Origin: Streptomyces chartreusis NRRL 3882
GTDB taxonomy: Bacteria > Actinomycetota > Actinomycetes > Streptomycetales > Streptomycetaceae
Length of the DNA: 64,000 nt
Assembly: GCF_900236475.1 (NCBI RefSeq)
Contig: NZ_LT963352.1
Location: forward strand, 2,046,001 to 2,110,000
Reading direction: 5' to 3'
Shown here one piece after another: positions 23,766-32,123 of this stretch. The stretch's first letter is position 1, and every line of letters starts with the position of its first letter. Made by a program: the position numbers and the translations under genes. The notes below the pieces were generated by a model that was given only the letters and a program-made list of their open reading frames with translations, was not told where the DNA came from and did not search any database.

Positions 23766-25151
23766 ATGACCGAATCCGGTCGTATCGCCACACGACGTCA
23801 GGTGCTCGCCGGGACGGGCGCCTTGGGCGTCGGGATCGCGTTCTCCGGTGCCCTGTCCGAACTCTTCGCCGGCACCGCCGCCGCCCAGACCCTCGGCCAC
23901 GGCGGCGGCTACGGTCCGCTCGTCCCCGACCCGAAGGGCCTGCTCGACCTGCCGGAAGGTTTCCGCTACCGGGTCCTCTCCCGCGAGGGAGACCCGCTCC
24001 GCTCCGGCGAGGGCAAGGTCCCCTCCAACCACGACGGCATGTCGGCCTTCGCGGGCAGAGGCGGCCGGGTCCATCTGGTCCGCAACCACGAGAACCGCGC
24101 CGACGGCAGGGTCCCGGTCCCGACGGTCCAGGGGCTCACCTACGACCCGGCGGGCAAGGGCGGCTGCACGGCCCTCACCCTGGACTCCCGCGACAACGTC
24201 CTGTCGGAACGCGTCGCGATCGCCGGCACGGCCGTGAACTGCGCGGGCGGCCCCACCCCGTGGGGCACGTGGCTGACCTGCGAGGAGACCGAGGACAAGG
24301 CCGGCACCAACGGCTACGCCAAGGACCACGGCTTCATCTTCGAGGTCGACCCGGTCGATCCGCACCGCACGGGAGCCGTACCGCTGACCGCGATGGGCCG
24401 CTTCCAGCACGAGGCGATCGCCATCGACCCCCGGCGGGGCGTGGTGTACGAGACCGAGGACGCCTTCCAGAAGCCCTTCGGCCTGTTCTACCGCTTCCTG
24501 CCGGACAGGCCGCTGGGCGGACGTGGTTCGCTGCGCGCGGGCGGGCGGCTCCAGGCCATGCGCGTGCCCGGCGTGCCGGACCTGTCCTCGATCCAGGACA
24601 TCGGCGCGGAGTTCGACGGCATCGAGTGGGTGGACGTACCGGATCCGCAGGCGGCGCAGACGCCGGTCCGGCTCCAGGACTTCGGCCGGGGCGGCATCAC
24701 ACACGCGCAGAAGCTGGAGGGCTGCTACTGGGGCGGCCGGTCGGTGTACTTCGTGTCGTCGTTCGCCCGCAGCGCGGAGGGGTCGGCGGCCGACCACTTC
24801 GGGCAGATCTGGCGCTACGACCCGGACCGGCGACGGCTCACCCTGGTGATCGTCTTCGGTCCGGACACCGACGTGCAGATGCCGGGAGAGTCGCCGGACA
24901 ACATCTGCCTGGCGCCCAGCGGCGGCCTCATGGTCTGCGAGGACGGCAACGGCGCCCAGCACGTCTTCGGCGTGACCCGGCGCGGCGAGGTGTACCCGAT
25001 GGCCCGCAACCGGCAGACCATCGGCACCCCGGAGGAGCCCGAGTGGGGTGAGTTCGCCGGGGTGACCTTCTCGCCCGACGGCGAGACGATGTACGTCAAC
25101 TGCTACACCCCCGGCACCACGTTCGCGGTGACGGGCCCCTGGCGCCGGTAG
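23766..25151 (+). CDS. PhoX-family (DUF839) phosphatase, Tat-exported
   Basis: A 461-aa protein whose N-terminus has a twin-arginine signal (TRRQVLAGTGALGVGIAF), with probable cleavage near GTAAAQ. The mature part shows PhoX/DUF839 features: LVRNHENR, the Glu-rich TCEETEDKAG block, GRFQHEAIAIDP, YETEDAFQKPFGLFYRF, and the late SPDNICLAPSGGLMVCEDGNG. PhoX enzymes are calcium/iron-dependent alkaline phosphatases that release phosphate outside the cytoplasm. The upstream 90 bases show no clear PHO box. A PPK2 gene follows 85 bases later on the same strand. Confidence 0.88.
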   Translation: MTESGRIATRRQVLAGTGALGVGIAFSGALSELFAGTAAAQTLGHGGGYGPLVPDPKGLLDLPEGFRYRVLSREGDPLRSGEGKVPSNHDGMSAFAGRGGRVHLVRNHENRADGRVPVPTVQGLTYDPAGKGGCTALTLDSRDNVLSERVAIAGTAVNCAGGPTPWGTWLTCEETEDKAGTNGYAKDHGFIFEVDPVDPHRTGAVPLTAMGRFQHEAIAIDPRRGVVYETEDAFQKPFGLFYRFLPDRPLGGRGSLRAGGRLQAMRVPGVPDLSSIQDIGAEFDGIEWVDVPDPQAAQTPVRLQDFGRGGITHAQKLEGCYWGGRSVYFVSSFARSAEGSAADHFGQIWRYDPDRRRLTLVIVFGPDTDVQMPGESPDNICLAPSGGLMVCEDGNGAQHVFGVTRRGEVYPMARNRQTIGTPEEPEWGEFAGVTFSPDGETMYVNCYTPGTTFAVTGPWRR

Positions 25152-25236
25152 GCACGGCTCTGCCCCCGTCCGGGGCGCCGGGTGCGGAACCCGGCGCCCC
25201 GGCGGACGATCGAGGCACAGGACCGGAAAGGGGCCG

Positions 25237-26136
25237 GTGACGGAGATGGACGAGGCGGAGACGGACGGGGCGGACGAGGACGGCCACGAGCGCGGGACCT
25301 CGCTGTGGGAGCGGCTGCGTCTGCCCGGCGGCGAGCCGGTCGACCTGGCCCGTCACGACGCTGCCGCCACCCCCGGCGGCCCGGACGGCAAGGCCGCGGG
25401 CAAGGCCGCCACGGCCCGGATCGGCGAGCAGCTCGCCGGGCTCCAGGAACGGCTGTGGGCGGCGAGCACCGCGGGCGACCGGCGCCGCGTCCTGCTGGTC
25501 CTCCAGGGCATGGACACCAGCGGCAAGGGCGGCACGGTCAAGCACGTCATCGGCCTGCTCAACCCGGCCGGCTGCCGGATCACGGCGTTCAGGGCACCGA
25601 CCGCCGAGGAGCGCGCGCACCCCTTCCTGTGGCGCGTGGAGAAGGCCCTCCCGCTCCCCGGCGAACTGGGCATCTTCGACCGCTCGCACTACGAGGACGT
25701 CCTGATCGCCCGCGTCCGGAACCTCGCGCCACGCGCCGTGATCGAAAGCCGCTACGAGCGGATCAACCGTTTCGAGCGGTCCCTCGCCGACGACGGCGTG
25801 ACCCTGGTCAAGTGCTTCCTGCACATCTCCTACGACGAGCAGCGCCGCCGCCTGCTCAGGCGCCTCGACAAGCCCGAGAAGCGCTGGAAGTTCGCCCCGT
25901 CCGACATCGACGACCGCGCCCTGTGGCCCGCGTACCAGGACGCCTACGAGCGGGCCCTGGAGCGCTGCGGCACCTCGTACGCGCCCTGGTACCTGGTCCC
26001 GGCCGACCACAAGTGGTATCGCAACTGGGCGGTCAGCACGCTGCTCCTGGAGCACCTGCGGGAGCTGGATCCGCGGTACCCGGAGGCGGACTTCGACGTG
26101 GCGGAGTGCCGGAAGCGGCTGCTGCGGCAGTCCTGA
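25237..26136 (+). CDS. ppk2: Polyphosphate kinase 2
   Basis: A 299-aa PPK2 that transfers phosphate between polyphosphate and a nucleotide. It has Walker A GMDTSGKGG (residues 91-99), the lid and base motifs RAPTAEERAHPFLWRVEKALP, Walker B GIFDRSHYEDV, and the C-terminal WYLVPADHKWYRNWAVS typical of single-domain PPK2. The acidic N-terminal 20 residues are probably disordered. The GTG start has AAAGGGG upstream; an ATG three codons later is an alternative. Neighbouring PhoX suggests a small phosphate-handling group. Confidence 0.93.
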   Translation: MTEMDEAETDGADEDGHERGTSLWERLRLPGGEPVDLARHDAAATPGGPDGKAAGKAATARIGEQLAGLQERLWAASTAGDRRRVLLVLQGMDTSGKGGTVKHVIGLLNPAGCRITAFRAPTAEERAHPFLWRVEKALPLPGELGIFDRSHYEDVLIARVRNLAPRAVIESRYERINRFERSLADDGVTLVKCFLHISYDEQRRRLLRRLDKPEKRWKFAPSDIDDRALWPAYQDAYERALERCGTSYAPWYLVPADHKWYRNWAVSTLLLEHLRELDPRYPEADFDVAECRKRLLRQS

Positions 26137-26145
26137 CCCGGGCGG

Positions 26146-26631
26146 TCAGGCGGCCAGCAGGGCGTCGATCTGGCCGACGGCCTCCTTCAGGCCCTCCTCC
26201 ATGCCCATGGAGACCATCTGCTCCATCTGCTCACGGGAGTCGAAGAGGGAGCGCATCTCCATCCGGGTGCCACCGCCGTGCTCGGTGAGCCGCACCGTCA
26301 CGGACGTGGTCGGCATGTCGTCCTTGGGCTTTCCGTCGTCGTCGGCGAAGCCGTCGGTGAACTCCAGGGCCGTCGGCTCGGTGACCGAGGTGACGCGCCA
26401 CCAGCCGCGGTGCCGGTCGCCCTCCGGCCCGATCATGAAGTACGTGACCTCTCCGCCGGGGGTCAGGTCGTGCTCCTCCACGGTCGCCGGGTAGGACGGC
26501 GGGCCCCACCAGCGCTCCAGCTGCCGGGGGTCGGCCCACAGCCGCCACACCCGCTCCACCGGTGCGGCGAAGTCGGCGATCAGGGTGAGGGTGAGGTGGT
26601 CGAGGTCCTTGTCGACACTGGTGACGCTCAT
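26146..26631 (-). CDS. SRPBCC/AHSA1-family protein
   Basis: A 161-aa START-like fold protein of the AHSA1 (activator of Hsp90 ATPase homologue) family: ADFAAPVERVWRLWADPRQLERWWGPPSYPATV, then GGEVTYFMIGPEG and a C-terminal helix EGLKEAVGQIDALLAA. Such proteins bind hydrophobic ligands; the ligand here is unknown. The start overlaps the stop of the ArsR-type regulator gene by 4 bases (ATGA). This regulator/SRPBCC coupling is common and suggests the regulator controls its own small operon. Confidence 0.92.
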   Translation of the reverse strand: MSVTSVDKDLDHLTLTLIADFAAPVERVWRLWADPRQLERWWGPPSYPATVEEHDLTPGGEVTYFMIGPEGDRHRGWWRVTSVTEPTALEFTDGFADDDGKPKDDMPTTSVTVRLTEHGGGTRMEMRSLFDSREQMEQMVSMGMEEGLKEAVGQIDALLAA

Positions 26632-27002
26632 CTCTCGGGTCCTTCCGGGGTGTCGTTCTCTTCGGTACCGGGGTCCTCCGCGAGCAGCCGGGCCATCCGG
26701 TCCACGCGCCCGCGCCACGCCGACTCGAGTTCGTCGAGGGCCTGGCGGGCACGGCCCACCGCGTCGGGGTCGGTGCGCACGAGCTGCTCCCGTCCGCTGC
26801 GCTGCTTGGCTACGAGCCCGGCCCGTTCCAGCACGGCGACGTGCTTCTGCACCGCCGCGAAGCTCATCGGATAGGCCTCGGCCAGCCGCGAGACCGACAG
26901 CTCCCCGCGCACGCAGCGGCGCAGTATGTCCCGGCGCGTGGTGTCGGCCAGGGCGTGGAACAGCCGGTCCACCGTCTCGTCGTTCAGCTCATCTACAACC
27001 AT
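26628..27002 (-). CDS. ArsR-family transcriptional regulator
   Basis: A 124-aa winged-helix regulator: LFHALADTTRRDILRRC, then the recognition helix region PMSFAAVQKHVAVLERAGLVAKQRSGRE. No ArsR metal-binding Cys pair is visible, so it is more like the SdpR/ligand-responsive branch than a metal sensor. The ATG at 27002 lies inside a perfect palindrome that is a likely autoregulatory operator. It is co-translated with the SRPBCC gene and divergent from the FAD/Rieske gene, which it may also control. Confidence 0.92.
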   Translation of the reverse strand: MVVDELNDETVDRLFHALADTTRRDILRRCVRGELSVSRLAEAYPMSFAAVQKHVAVLERAGLVAKQRSGREQLVRTDPDAVGRARQALDELESAWRGRVDRMARLLAEDPGTEENDTPEGPER

Positions 27003-27011
27003 TTGGTTGTA
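26994..27011. promoter_or_regulatory. Palindromic operator overlapping the arsR-type start codon
   Basis: TACAACCATTTGGTTGTA consists of two perfect 8-base arms around a TT centre. It includes the regulator's ATG and lies 78 bases from the divergent oxidoreductase gene. Its symmetry and position fit an ArsR-family binding site. Confidence 0.7.
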
Positions 27012-27088
27012 CGTTAGCCCTGTCGGTCCCCTTCTGTAAAGCGGCACGCCGGCCACTGAAGCGGGCAGTCGGGGGTACCCGGTGGCTC

Positions 27089-28609
27089 ATGAGCGAGAAG
27101 CAGCAGGTCAGCAGCTCGTACTGGATCGAGACGGCACCGGACGGCCACCATCCGGCCCTGACGGAGGACCTGGACGTCGACGTGGCGGTGATCGGCGCCG
27201 GGATCGCCGGACTGAGCACGGCGTGGGAGCTGACGCGGGCCGGGCGGAGCGTGGCGGTGCTGGAGGCCGGGCGGGTCGCGGCCGGGGTCACCGGGCACAC
27301 CACCGCCAAGGTCACGGCCCTGCACACGCTCGTCTACGACAAGCTGCGCCGCACCCGCGGCCCCGAGGGCGCGCGGCTGTACGCCCGCTCCCAGTCCGAG
27401 GCGATCGAGCGCGCGGCCGGCATCGCCGGGGAACTGGGCGTCGACTGCGCCTGGGAGAGCAGGAGCGCCTACACGTACGCCCGCGACGCAGCACGGGTGG
27501 ATGAGCTGCGCGCCGAGGCGCGGGCGGCCGCCGAGGCCGGGCTGCCCGCGTCCTTCGTGACGGAGACCGGGCTGCCCTTCCCGGTGGCGGGCGCGGTCCG
27601 GGTCACCGGCCAGGCCCAGTTCCACCCCCGCAAGTACCTGCTGGCCCTCGCCGCCGACCTCGTCGAACACGGCGGGCGGATCTTCGAGGGCACCACGGTG
27701 CTCGGCCTGGACGAGGGCGAGCCGTGCCGGCTGTCGACCACGACCGGGGCGACGGTGCGGGCCCGGGACGTCGTCGTCGCGACGCACTACCCGATCTTCG
27801 ACCGAGCCCTGCTCTTCACCCGGCTGACGCCGAAGCGCGAACTGGTCGTCGCCGGGACGATCCCCGCGGATCAGGACCCGGACGGAATGTTCATCACGCC
27901 CGACGAGAACACCCGCTCGGTGCGCACGGCACCGCACGACGGGGACCGGCGTCTGCTCATCGTCACCGGTGAGCACTTCACGCCCGGCACGGGTGACCCG
28001 CGGGCCGGTTTCGAACGCCTCACCGCCTGGGCCACCGAGCACTTCCCGGACCTGGACGTCACCCACCGGTGGGCCACGCAGGACAACAGCCCCACCGACA
28101 CCGTGCCGATGGTCGGCCCGCTGCACCCGGGCGCCCGGCACGCGTACGTGGCGACCGGCTTCGGCGGCTGGGGCATGACCGGCGGCATCATGGCGGGCAG
28201 CCTGCTCGCGGCGCAGATCACCGGCGAGGAGCGCGAGTGGAGCGGGCTGTACGACCCGCGCCGGCTGAAGCCCGCCGTCCGGGAGGCGCCGGCGTTCCTC
28301 AAGACCCAGGCCAAGGTCGCCGGCCACTTCGTCGGGGACCGGCTGCGGCCCTCGCCGCCGGTGGAGTCCCTGCCGCCCGGCGAGGGCGCCGTGGTCCGCG
28401 CCGACGGGCACCACCGCCTCGCCGTCTACCGGGACGACGACGGCAATCTGCACAGCGTCTCCGCCCGCTGCACCCACCTGGGCTGCCTGGTCGCCTTCAA
28501 CTCGGCCGAACGCGCCTGGGAGTGCCCCTGCCACGGCTCCCGCTTCGACACGGACGGCAAGGTGATCCAGGGCCCGGCGACCAAACCGCTGGAGCAGCGG
28601 GACATCTGA
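27089..28609 (+). CDS. FAD-dependent oxidoreductase with C-terminal Rieske [2Fe-2S] domain
   Basis: A 506-aa fusion. Residues about 30-390 form a DAO-type flavoprotein with the dinucleotide motif [17 protein letters not shown], a characteristic GVTGHTTAKVTALH segment, and a late YVATGFGGWGMTGG. After a linker (about 395-430) comes a Rieske domain with cluster ligands C461, H463 (CTH) and C479, H482 (CPCH), plus the disulfide pair C466/C481. The combination suggests electron transfer between a bound flavin and an iron-sulfur cluster in one chain; the substrate is unknown. It is divergent from the ArsR/SRPBCC pair across an 86-bp region. Confidence 0.92.
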   Translation: MSEKQQVSSSYWIETAPDGHHPALTEDLDVDVAVIGAGIAGLSTAWELTRAGRSVAVLEAGRVAAGVTGHTTAKVTALHTLVYDKLRRTRGPEGARLYARSQSEAIERAAGIAGELGVDCAWESRSAYTYARDAARVDELRAEARAAAEAGLPASFVTETGLPFPVAGAVRVTGQAQFHPRKYLLALAADLVEHGGRIFEGTTVLGLDEGEPCRLSTTTGATVRARDVVVATHYPIFDRALLFTRLTPKRELVVAGTIPADQDPDGMFITPDENTRSVRTAPHDGDRRLLIVTGEHFTPGTGDPRAGFERLTAWATEHFPDLDVTHRWATQDNSPTDTVPMVGPLHPGARHAYVATGFGGWGMTGGIMAGSLLAAQITGEEREWSGLYDPRRLKPAVREAPAFLKTQAKVAGHFVGDRLRPSPPVESLPPGEGAVVRADGHHRLAVYRDDDGNLHSVSARCTHLGCLVAFNSAERAWECPCHGSRFDTDGKVIQGPATKPLEQRDI

Positions 28610-28671
28610 CGGCCGGGTGATGCCCGCATCCGATACGCATAAGAGGACGATCCCGCTCATATCTTCATACG

Positions 28672-29526
28672 GTGATCACCCTTCTCCGCCGTGCCACCGC
28701 GGTGTGCGCCCTGAGCACGGCCCTCGCGGCGTGCGGGGCCGGCCGTCCCCCGCAGCCGCCCTCGCCGCCGGTGTCCGCACCGCCGTCGCGCCCTCCGACC
28801 CTCGCCCCCGGCCCCACCGGCCTGACCCCGGTCTTCGAGCACGGCCCCCGCACCCGCGGCAGGACCGTCGCCCTCACCTTCGACGCCGACATGACCGCCG
28901 GGCAGGGGGCCCGGGCGGCGGCGGGTGAGCGGTTCGACCATCCGCGGCTGATCTCGACGCTGCGCGCGCTGCAGGTGCCCGCCACCGTGTTCATGACCGG
29001 GCGGTGGGCCGAGCAGTACCCGGACCAGGCCCGTTCCATCGGCCGGGACCCGCTGTTCGAGGTCGCCAACCACTCCTACAGCCACTACGCGTACACGCCG
29101 GACTGCTACGGCCTGCCCACCGTGCCCGAAAAGCGCATGCGGTCGGACGTGGAGCGGGCGTACGCCGCCCTCCGGAAGGCCGGTGTGACGGATCCGATGC
29201 CGTACTTCCGCTTCCCCGGCGGCTGTTACGACCGGCGGGCGCTGAAGGCGCTGACACCGGCCGGTGTGACCGCCGTGCAGTGGGACGTGGTCGGCGGCGA
29301 CGCGTTCGAGACGGACCCGGAGGTGGTCGCCCGGCAGGTGCTGGACGGCGTGCGGCCGGGGTCGGTGGTCGTGCTGCACTGCACGCGCAGCGCCGCCCCG
29401 GCGACCGAACGGGCGGTGCGCTCGATCGTGCCGGGGCTGCGCCGCGAGGGCTTCCGGTTCGTGAAGGTGTCCGAGCTGATCGGGGCGGCCGGCAGCGGTG
29501 CGCGGACCCGCCCGGAGGGACGCTGA
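28672..29526 (+). CDS. Polysaccharide deacetylase (NodB homology) lipoprotein
   Basis: A 284-aa exported enzyme. The signal peptide ends in lipobox LAAC (C21) followed by a Pro-rich linker. The NodB domain has VALTFDADMT (motif 1 Asp pair), NHSYSHYAY (motif 2 metal His residues), YFRFPGG (motif 3), and SVVVLHC (motif 5). It should deacetylate N- or O-acetyl groups on cell-wall or extracellular polysaccharide. The GTG start lacks a good Shine-Dalgarno; AAGAGGA lies about 25 bases upstream, so the mRNA might be leaderless or the start may differ. Confidence 0.9.
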   Translation: MITLLRRATAVCALSTALAACGAGRPPQPPSPPVSAPPSRPPTLAPGPTGLTPVFEHGPRTRGRTVALTFDADMTAGQGARAAAGERFDHPRLISTLRALQVPATVFMTGRWAEQYPDQARSIGRDPLFEVANHSYSHYAYTPDCYGLPTVPEKRMRSDVERAYAALRKAGVTDPMPYFRFPGGCYDRRALKALTPAGVTAVQWDVVGGDAFETDPEVVARQVLDGVRPGSVVVLHCTRSAAPATERAVRSIVPGLRREGFRFVKVSELIGAAGSGARTRPEGR

Positions 29527-29544
29527 CCGGCCTACGCTGGACGT

Positions 29545-29724
29545 ATGAGCGAGGACGACTACTGCCTGATCGACGCGACCAGGCCGCCCCGGGCGGACGG
29601 ACCGCCGTACGCGGAGTGCGTGCTGTGCCGGGAGCCGACGGAGTATCCGGAGTCCTACAAGGGCATCACCCTCTGCCCCGTCTGTGAGTGGCAGGAGGCG
29701 CAGCGCACCGCCTGCTCAGGTTGA
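29545..29724 (+). CDS. 59-residue CxxC zinc-ribbon-like protein
   Basis: A short but convincing gene beginning MSEDDYCLID, with two CxxC pairs, C25-C28 (CVLC) and C44-C47 (CPVC), spaced as in small zinc ribbons. Codon third positions match neighbouring genes and the acidic N-terminus is typical of a cytosolic mini-protein. It lies 18 bases after the deacetylase stop on the same strand, and its last 9 bases overlap the convergent ABC permease gene. No strong Shine-Dalgarno is seen. Function unknown; metal binding is inferred from the Cys spacing. Confidence 0.65.
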   Translation: MSEDDYCLIDATRPPRADGPPYAECVLCREPTEYPESYKGITLCPVCEWQEAQRTACSG

Positions 29725-30387
29725 TCTGCGGGCGGCGAGCGCACCGGCCAGGGCCAGCGCGGCGGCCGTGACCAGGACCGCCGCGGCCAGGGGCAGCAGC
29801 GGCAGCGGGACGGTGCCCGACCGGGAGCCGGTCACCAGCCCCTGCACCGCCGCCTGGGCCGGGGAGCCGGTGGCCACGAGGGACAGCAGCGCCGCGAGCA
29901 GCAGAGCCAGGACGGCACGGGCCCGCGACCGCAGCAGCGGCCGGCTGGTGAGCGCGCCGACCGCCGTGCCGAGCAGGGCACAGGCCAGCGCGGCGAGCAG
30001 TCCGGCCCCGCACGCGGGGGCGAGCGGGACCGGGGTGCGGTGGTCCGAGGCGACCGGAGCGCTCAGCAGCGTCACGCCGAGGGCCGCGACCGTGCCGAGC
30101 GTCACCGCGCCGGACAACGCCACCAGCAGGCAGGCCACATGGGCACGGGCGGGCCCGACCGCGGCCGCCACACAGCCCCGCGCGGCCTGCGGCTCCGCCG
30201 TGACACAGATCCGTGCCAGCCAGGCGGCGACGGGCAGCAGCGCGGCGGCCGCGTAGCCGAGCGAGTCGAGCACCGGCTGCCCGGCCTGGACGCTGATCGC
30301 GAGGAAGGCGGCGTACAGCAGGAACGGCGGGAGCCAGCGCTGGGAGCGCAGCAGCAGGGCGGCGTGGTAGCCCATCAGGGCGGTCAT
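29716..30387 (-). CDS. ABC exporter membrane subunit (ABC-2-like)
   Basis: A 223-aa protein with about six hydrophobic segments (PFLLYAAFLAISVQ, LLAALACALLGTAVGAL, LPLAAAVLVTAAALALAGAL) and very high Ala/Leu. It has no binding-protein-dependent EAA loop, so it is an export-type membrane domain. It begins in an ATGA overlap with the ATPase gene, so the two subunits are translated together. The substrate is unknown. Confidence 0.8.
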   Translation of the reverse strand: MTALMGYHAALLLRSQRWLPPFLLYAAFLAISVQAGQPVLDSLGYAAAALLPVAAWLARICVTAEPQAARGCVAAAVGPARAHVACLLVALSGAVTLGTVAALGVTLLSAPVASDHRTPVPLAPACGAGLLAALACALLGTAVGALTSRPLLRSRARAVLALLLAALLSLVATGSPAQAAVQGLVTGSRSGTVPLPLLPLAAAVLVTAAALALAGALAARRST

Positions 30388-31250
30388 CGGGGGCTCCCCG
30401 GGGTGTCCGCCCGCTGCTCCACGCTCACCACGTGCCAGGGCGGGCGGGCCGTCAGCAGGGCGCGGAGCAGGACGTCGGAGCGGGAGGCGGGGACGGCGAG
30501 GCGGTAGGTGCCCGGCGTGGTCTCCTCGGCCGAGGCGACCGCCCGGTGCGCGTCCTCGGGCAGCCGCCCGTCCGGCGGGCCCTGCGCCACGACGGTGACG
30601 TGCGGGCCGGACGGGCCGGACCCCGGCGCCGCACACGGGACGAGGCTCCCGTCGCGTACGGCGTACGTCGCGTCGGGCAGGCCCGCGAGGCGGCGCGGGT
30701 CGTGGTCGACGAACACCACGGACCCGCCGGCCGCCGTGCGCTCGGCGACCGCCCGCTCCAACTCGGCGCGGGCGTCGGTGTCGAGGCCCGTCCACGCCTC
30801 GTCCAGCACCAGCAGCTCGGGCTCCGCCAGCAGGGCCTGGGCGACCGCGATCTTCTGGCTGGTGCCCTTCGACAGCCGCGCCATCGGCGTCCCGGCGTAC
30901 GCGGCGGCGCCGAGGCGCTCCAGCCACTCGCCGGCGGCGCGGGCGGCCGCCGTACGGGTCAGGCCGTGCACGGCGCCGAGGTGGGTGAGATAGCCGACGG
31001 CGGTGAACGGCAGGGCCGGCGGGAACCGCTCGGGGACGTAGGCGGTGCGCGGGCGGCCGGTGATCCGGCCCTCGCTGGGGGCGTCGATGCCGGCGAGCAG
31101 CCGCAGGAGGGTCGACTTGCCGGTGCCGTTGGCGCCCTCGACGCGGACGAGCCGGCCCGGGGCCACCGTCAGGTCGACGCCGCGCAGCACCCAGGGGCCG
31201 CGCAGGCCGTAGCGGCGGCCCGCGTTCTGCAGGCACAGGTCGGGTCGCAT
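30384..31250 (-). CDS. ABC transporter ATP-binding protein
   Basis: A 288-aa ATPase with Walker A GANGTGKST, a Q-loop region PERFPPALPF, an ABC signature LSKGTSQK, Walker B LLVLDEAWTGLD and switch His in VFVDHD. The C-terminal 80 residues are an extra domain beyond the nucleotide-binding fold. The start at 31250 is chosen because GGAGG lies 9 bases upstream; an ATG three codons earlier is too close to that site. It is coupled to the membrane subunit and divergent from the PTH2-type gene. Confidence 0.92.
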   Translation of the reverse strand: MRPDLCLQNAGRRYGLRGPWVLRGVDLTVAPGRLVRVEGANGTGKSTLLRLLAGIDAPSEGRITGRPRTAYVPERFPPALPFTAVGYLTHLGAVHGLTRTAAARAAGEWLERLGAAAYAGTPMARLSKGTSQKIAVAQALLAEPELLVLDEAWTGLDTDARAELERAVAERTAAGGSVVFVDHDPRRLAGLPDATYAVRDGSLVPCAAPGSGPSGPHVTVVAQGPPDGRLPEDAHRAVASAEETTPGTYRLAVPASRSDVLLRALLTARPPWHVVSVEQRADTPGSPR

Positions 31251-31293
31251 GGGCCCCATCCTCCACGATCTTCCGGCTGGCACACTGGGATTC

Positions 31294-32055
31294 GTGAGCG
31301 AAGACCCGACGCCCGTGAGTGACAGCCCCTTCCGGTCCGGACCCTCGGCCCGCGACACGGCACCGCAGTTCGTGCTGCCGCTGGTCGTGCGGATCGAGCG
31401 GGCGGACCCGCCGGCGCGGACGGACGCGCTGGAGACGGCCGCGCGCGCCGTGCTGACGATCCTCAGCGACGAGCGGTCGGCCGGCGACGGCCCGTGGGCG
31501 CAGGCCGTGCGGGACTGGCAGGACGCCAGGATCCGCAAGGTCGTGCGGCGGGCGCGCGGCGCCGAGTGGCGGCGGGCGGAGGCGCTGCCCGGCATCACCG
31601 TCACCGGCAAGTCGGCCGAGGTGCGGGTCTTCCCGCCGGTCCCGCTCGACGGCTGGCCCAAGGACCTGGCCCGGCTCCAGGTCTCCGGCACCGACCTGGA
31701 CGACCCGGAACCGCCGGTGGACGCGGACCCGGCCGCCCCCGTGCTGTGGCTGAACCCCGACCTCGGCATGTCGGCCGGCAAGGCGATGGCCCAGGCCGGC
31801 CACGCCGCGCAACTGGCCTGGTGGGAGCTGACCGACGGGGAGCGGGCCGCCTGGCACGACGCGGGCTTCCGGCTCGCCGTGCGGCCGGCCGACCCGGCGC
31901 GCTGGCCCGGGCTGACGGGCAGCGGCCTGCCGGTGGTCCGCGACGCGGGGTTCACGGAGATCGCGCCCGGCTCGTGCACCGTGGTCGCGGACCACCCGGC
32001 GCTGCGCCGGGAGCCCTACGCGCCGGGCGGCCCGGCGCTCACCCGTTCGGAGTAG
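31294..32055 (+). CDS. PTH2-type peptidyl-tRNA hydrolase-like protein with N-terminal extension
   Basis: The C-terminal 110 residues carry the PTH2 fold signature: LNPDLGMSAGKAMAQAGHAAQLAWW, a later GLPVVRDAGFTEIAPGSCTVVA, and ADHPALRREPYAP. PTH2 is the archaeal/eukaryotic type of peptidyl-tRNA hydrolase and differs from bacterial Pth. About 140 residues precede this domain (QFVLPLVVRIERADPPARTDALETA), giving 253 aa in place of the usual 115-120. The GTG start is preceded by GGGA. A housekeeping Pth would be expected elsewhere, so this protein may have a related but different substrate. Confidence 0.85.
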   Translation: MSEDPTPVSDSPFRSGPSARDTAPQFVLPLVVRIERADPPARTDALETAARAVLTILSDERSAGDGPWAQAVRDWQDARIRKVVRRARGAEWRRAEALPGITVTGKSAEVRVFPPVPLDGWPKDLARLQVSGTDLDDPEPPVDADPAAPVLWLNPDLGMSAGKAMAQAGHAAQLAWWELTDGERAAWHDAGFRLAVRPADPARWPGLTGSGLPVVRDAGFTEIAPGSCTVVADHPALRREPYAPGGPALTRSE

Positions 32056-32088
32056 CCGCAGGCGCGCCGCTCCTGGGCGGGTGCTCCA

Positions 32089-32111
32089 GTGGGGTTACCG
32101 GACAACCCCAC
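32089..32111 (+). terminator. Hairpin between the PTH2-type and DUF7144-like genes
   Basis: GTGGGGTT and AACCCCAC form an 8-bp stem with a 7-base loop (ACCGGAC), 34 bases after the upstream stop. It ends 2 bases before the AGGAGG of the next gene, so it could act as a terminator or affect initiation. Confidence 0.45.
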
Positions 32112-32123
32112 CAGGAGGCAGCC

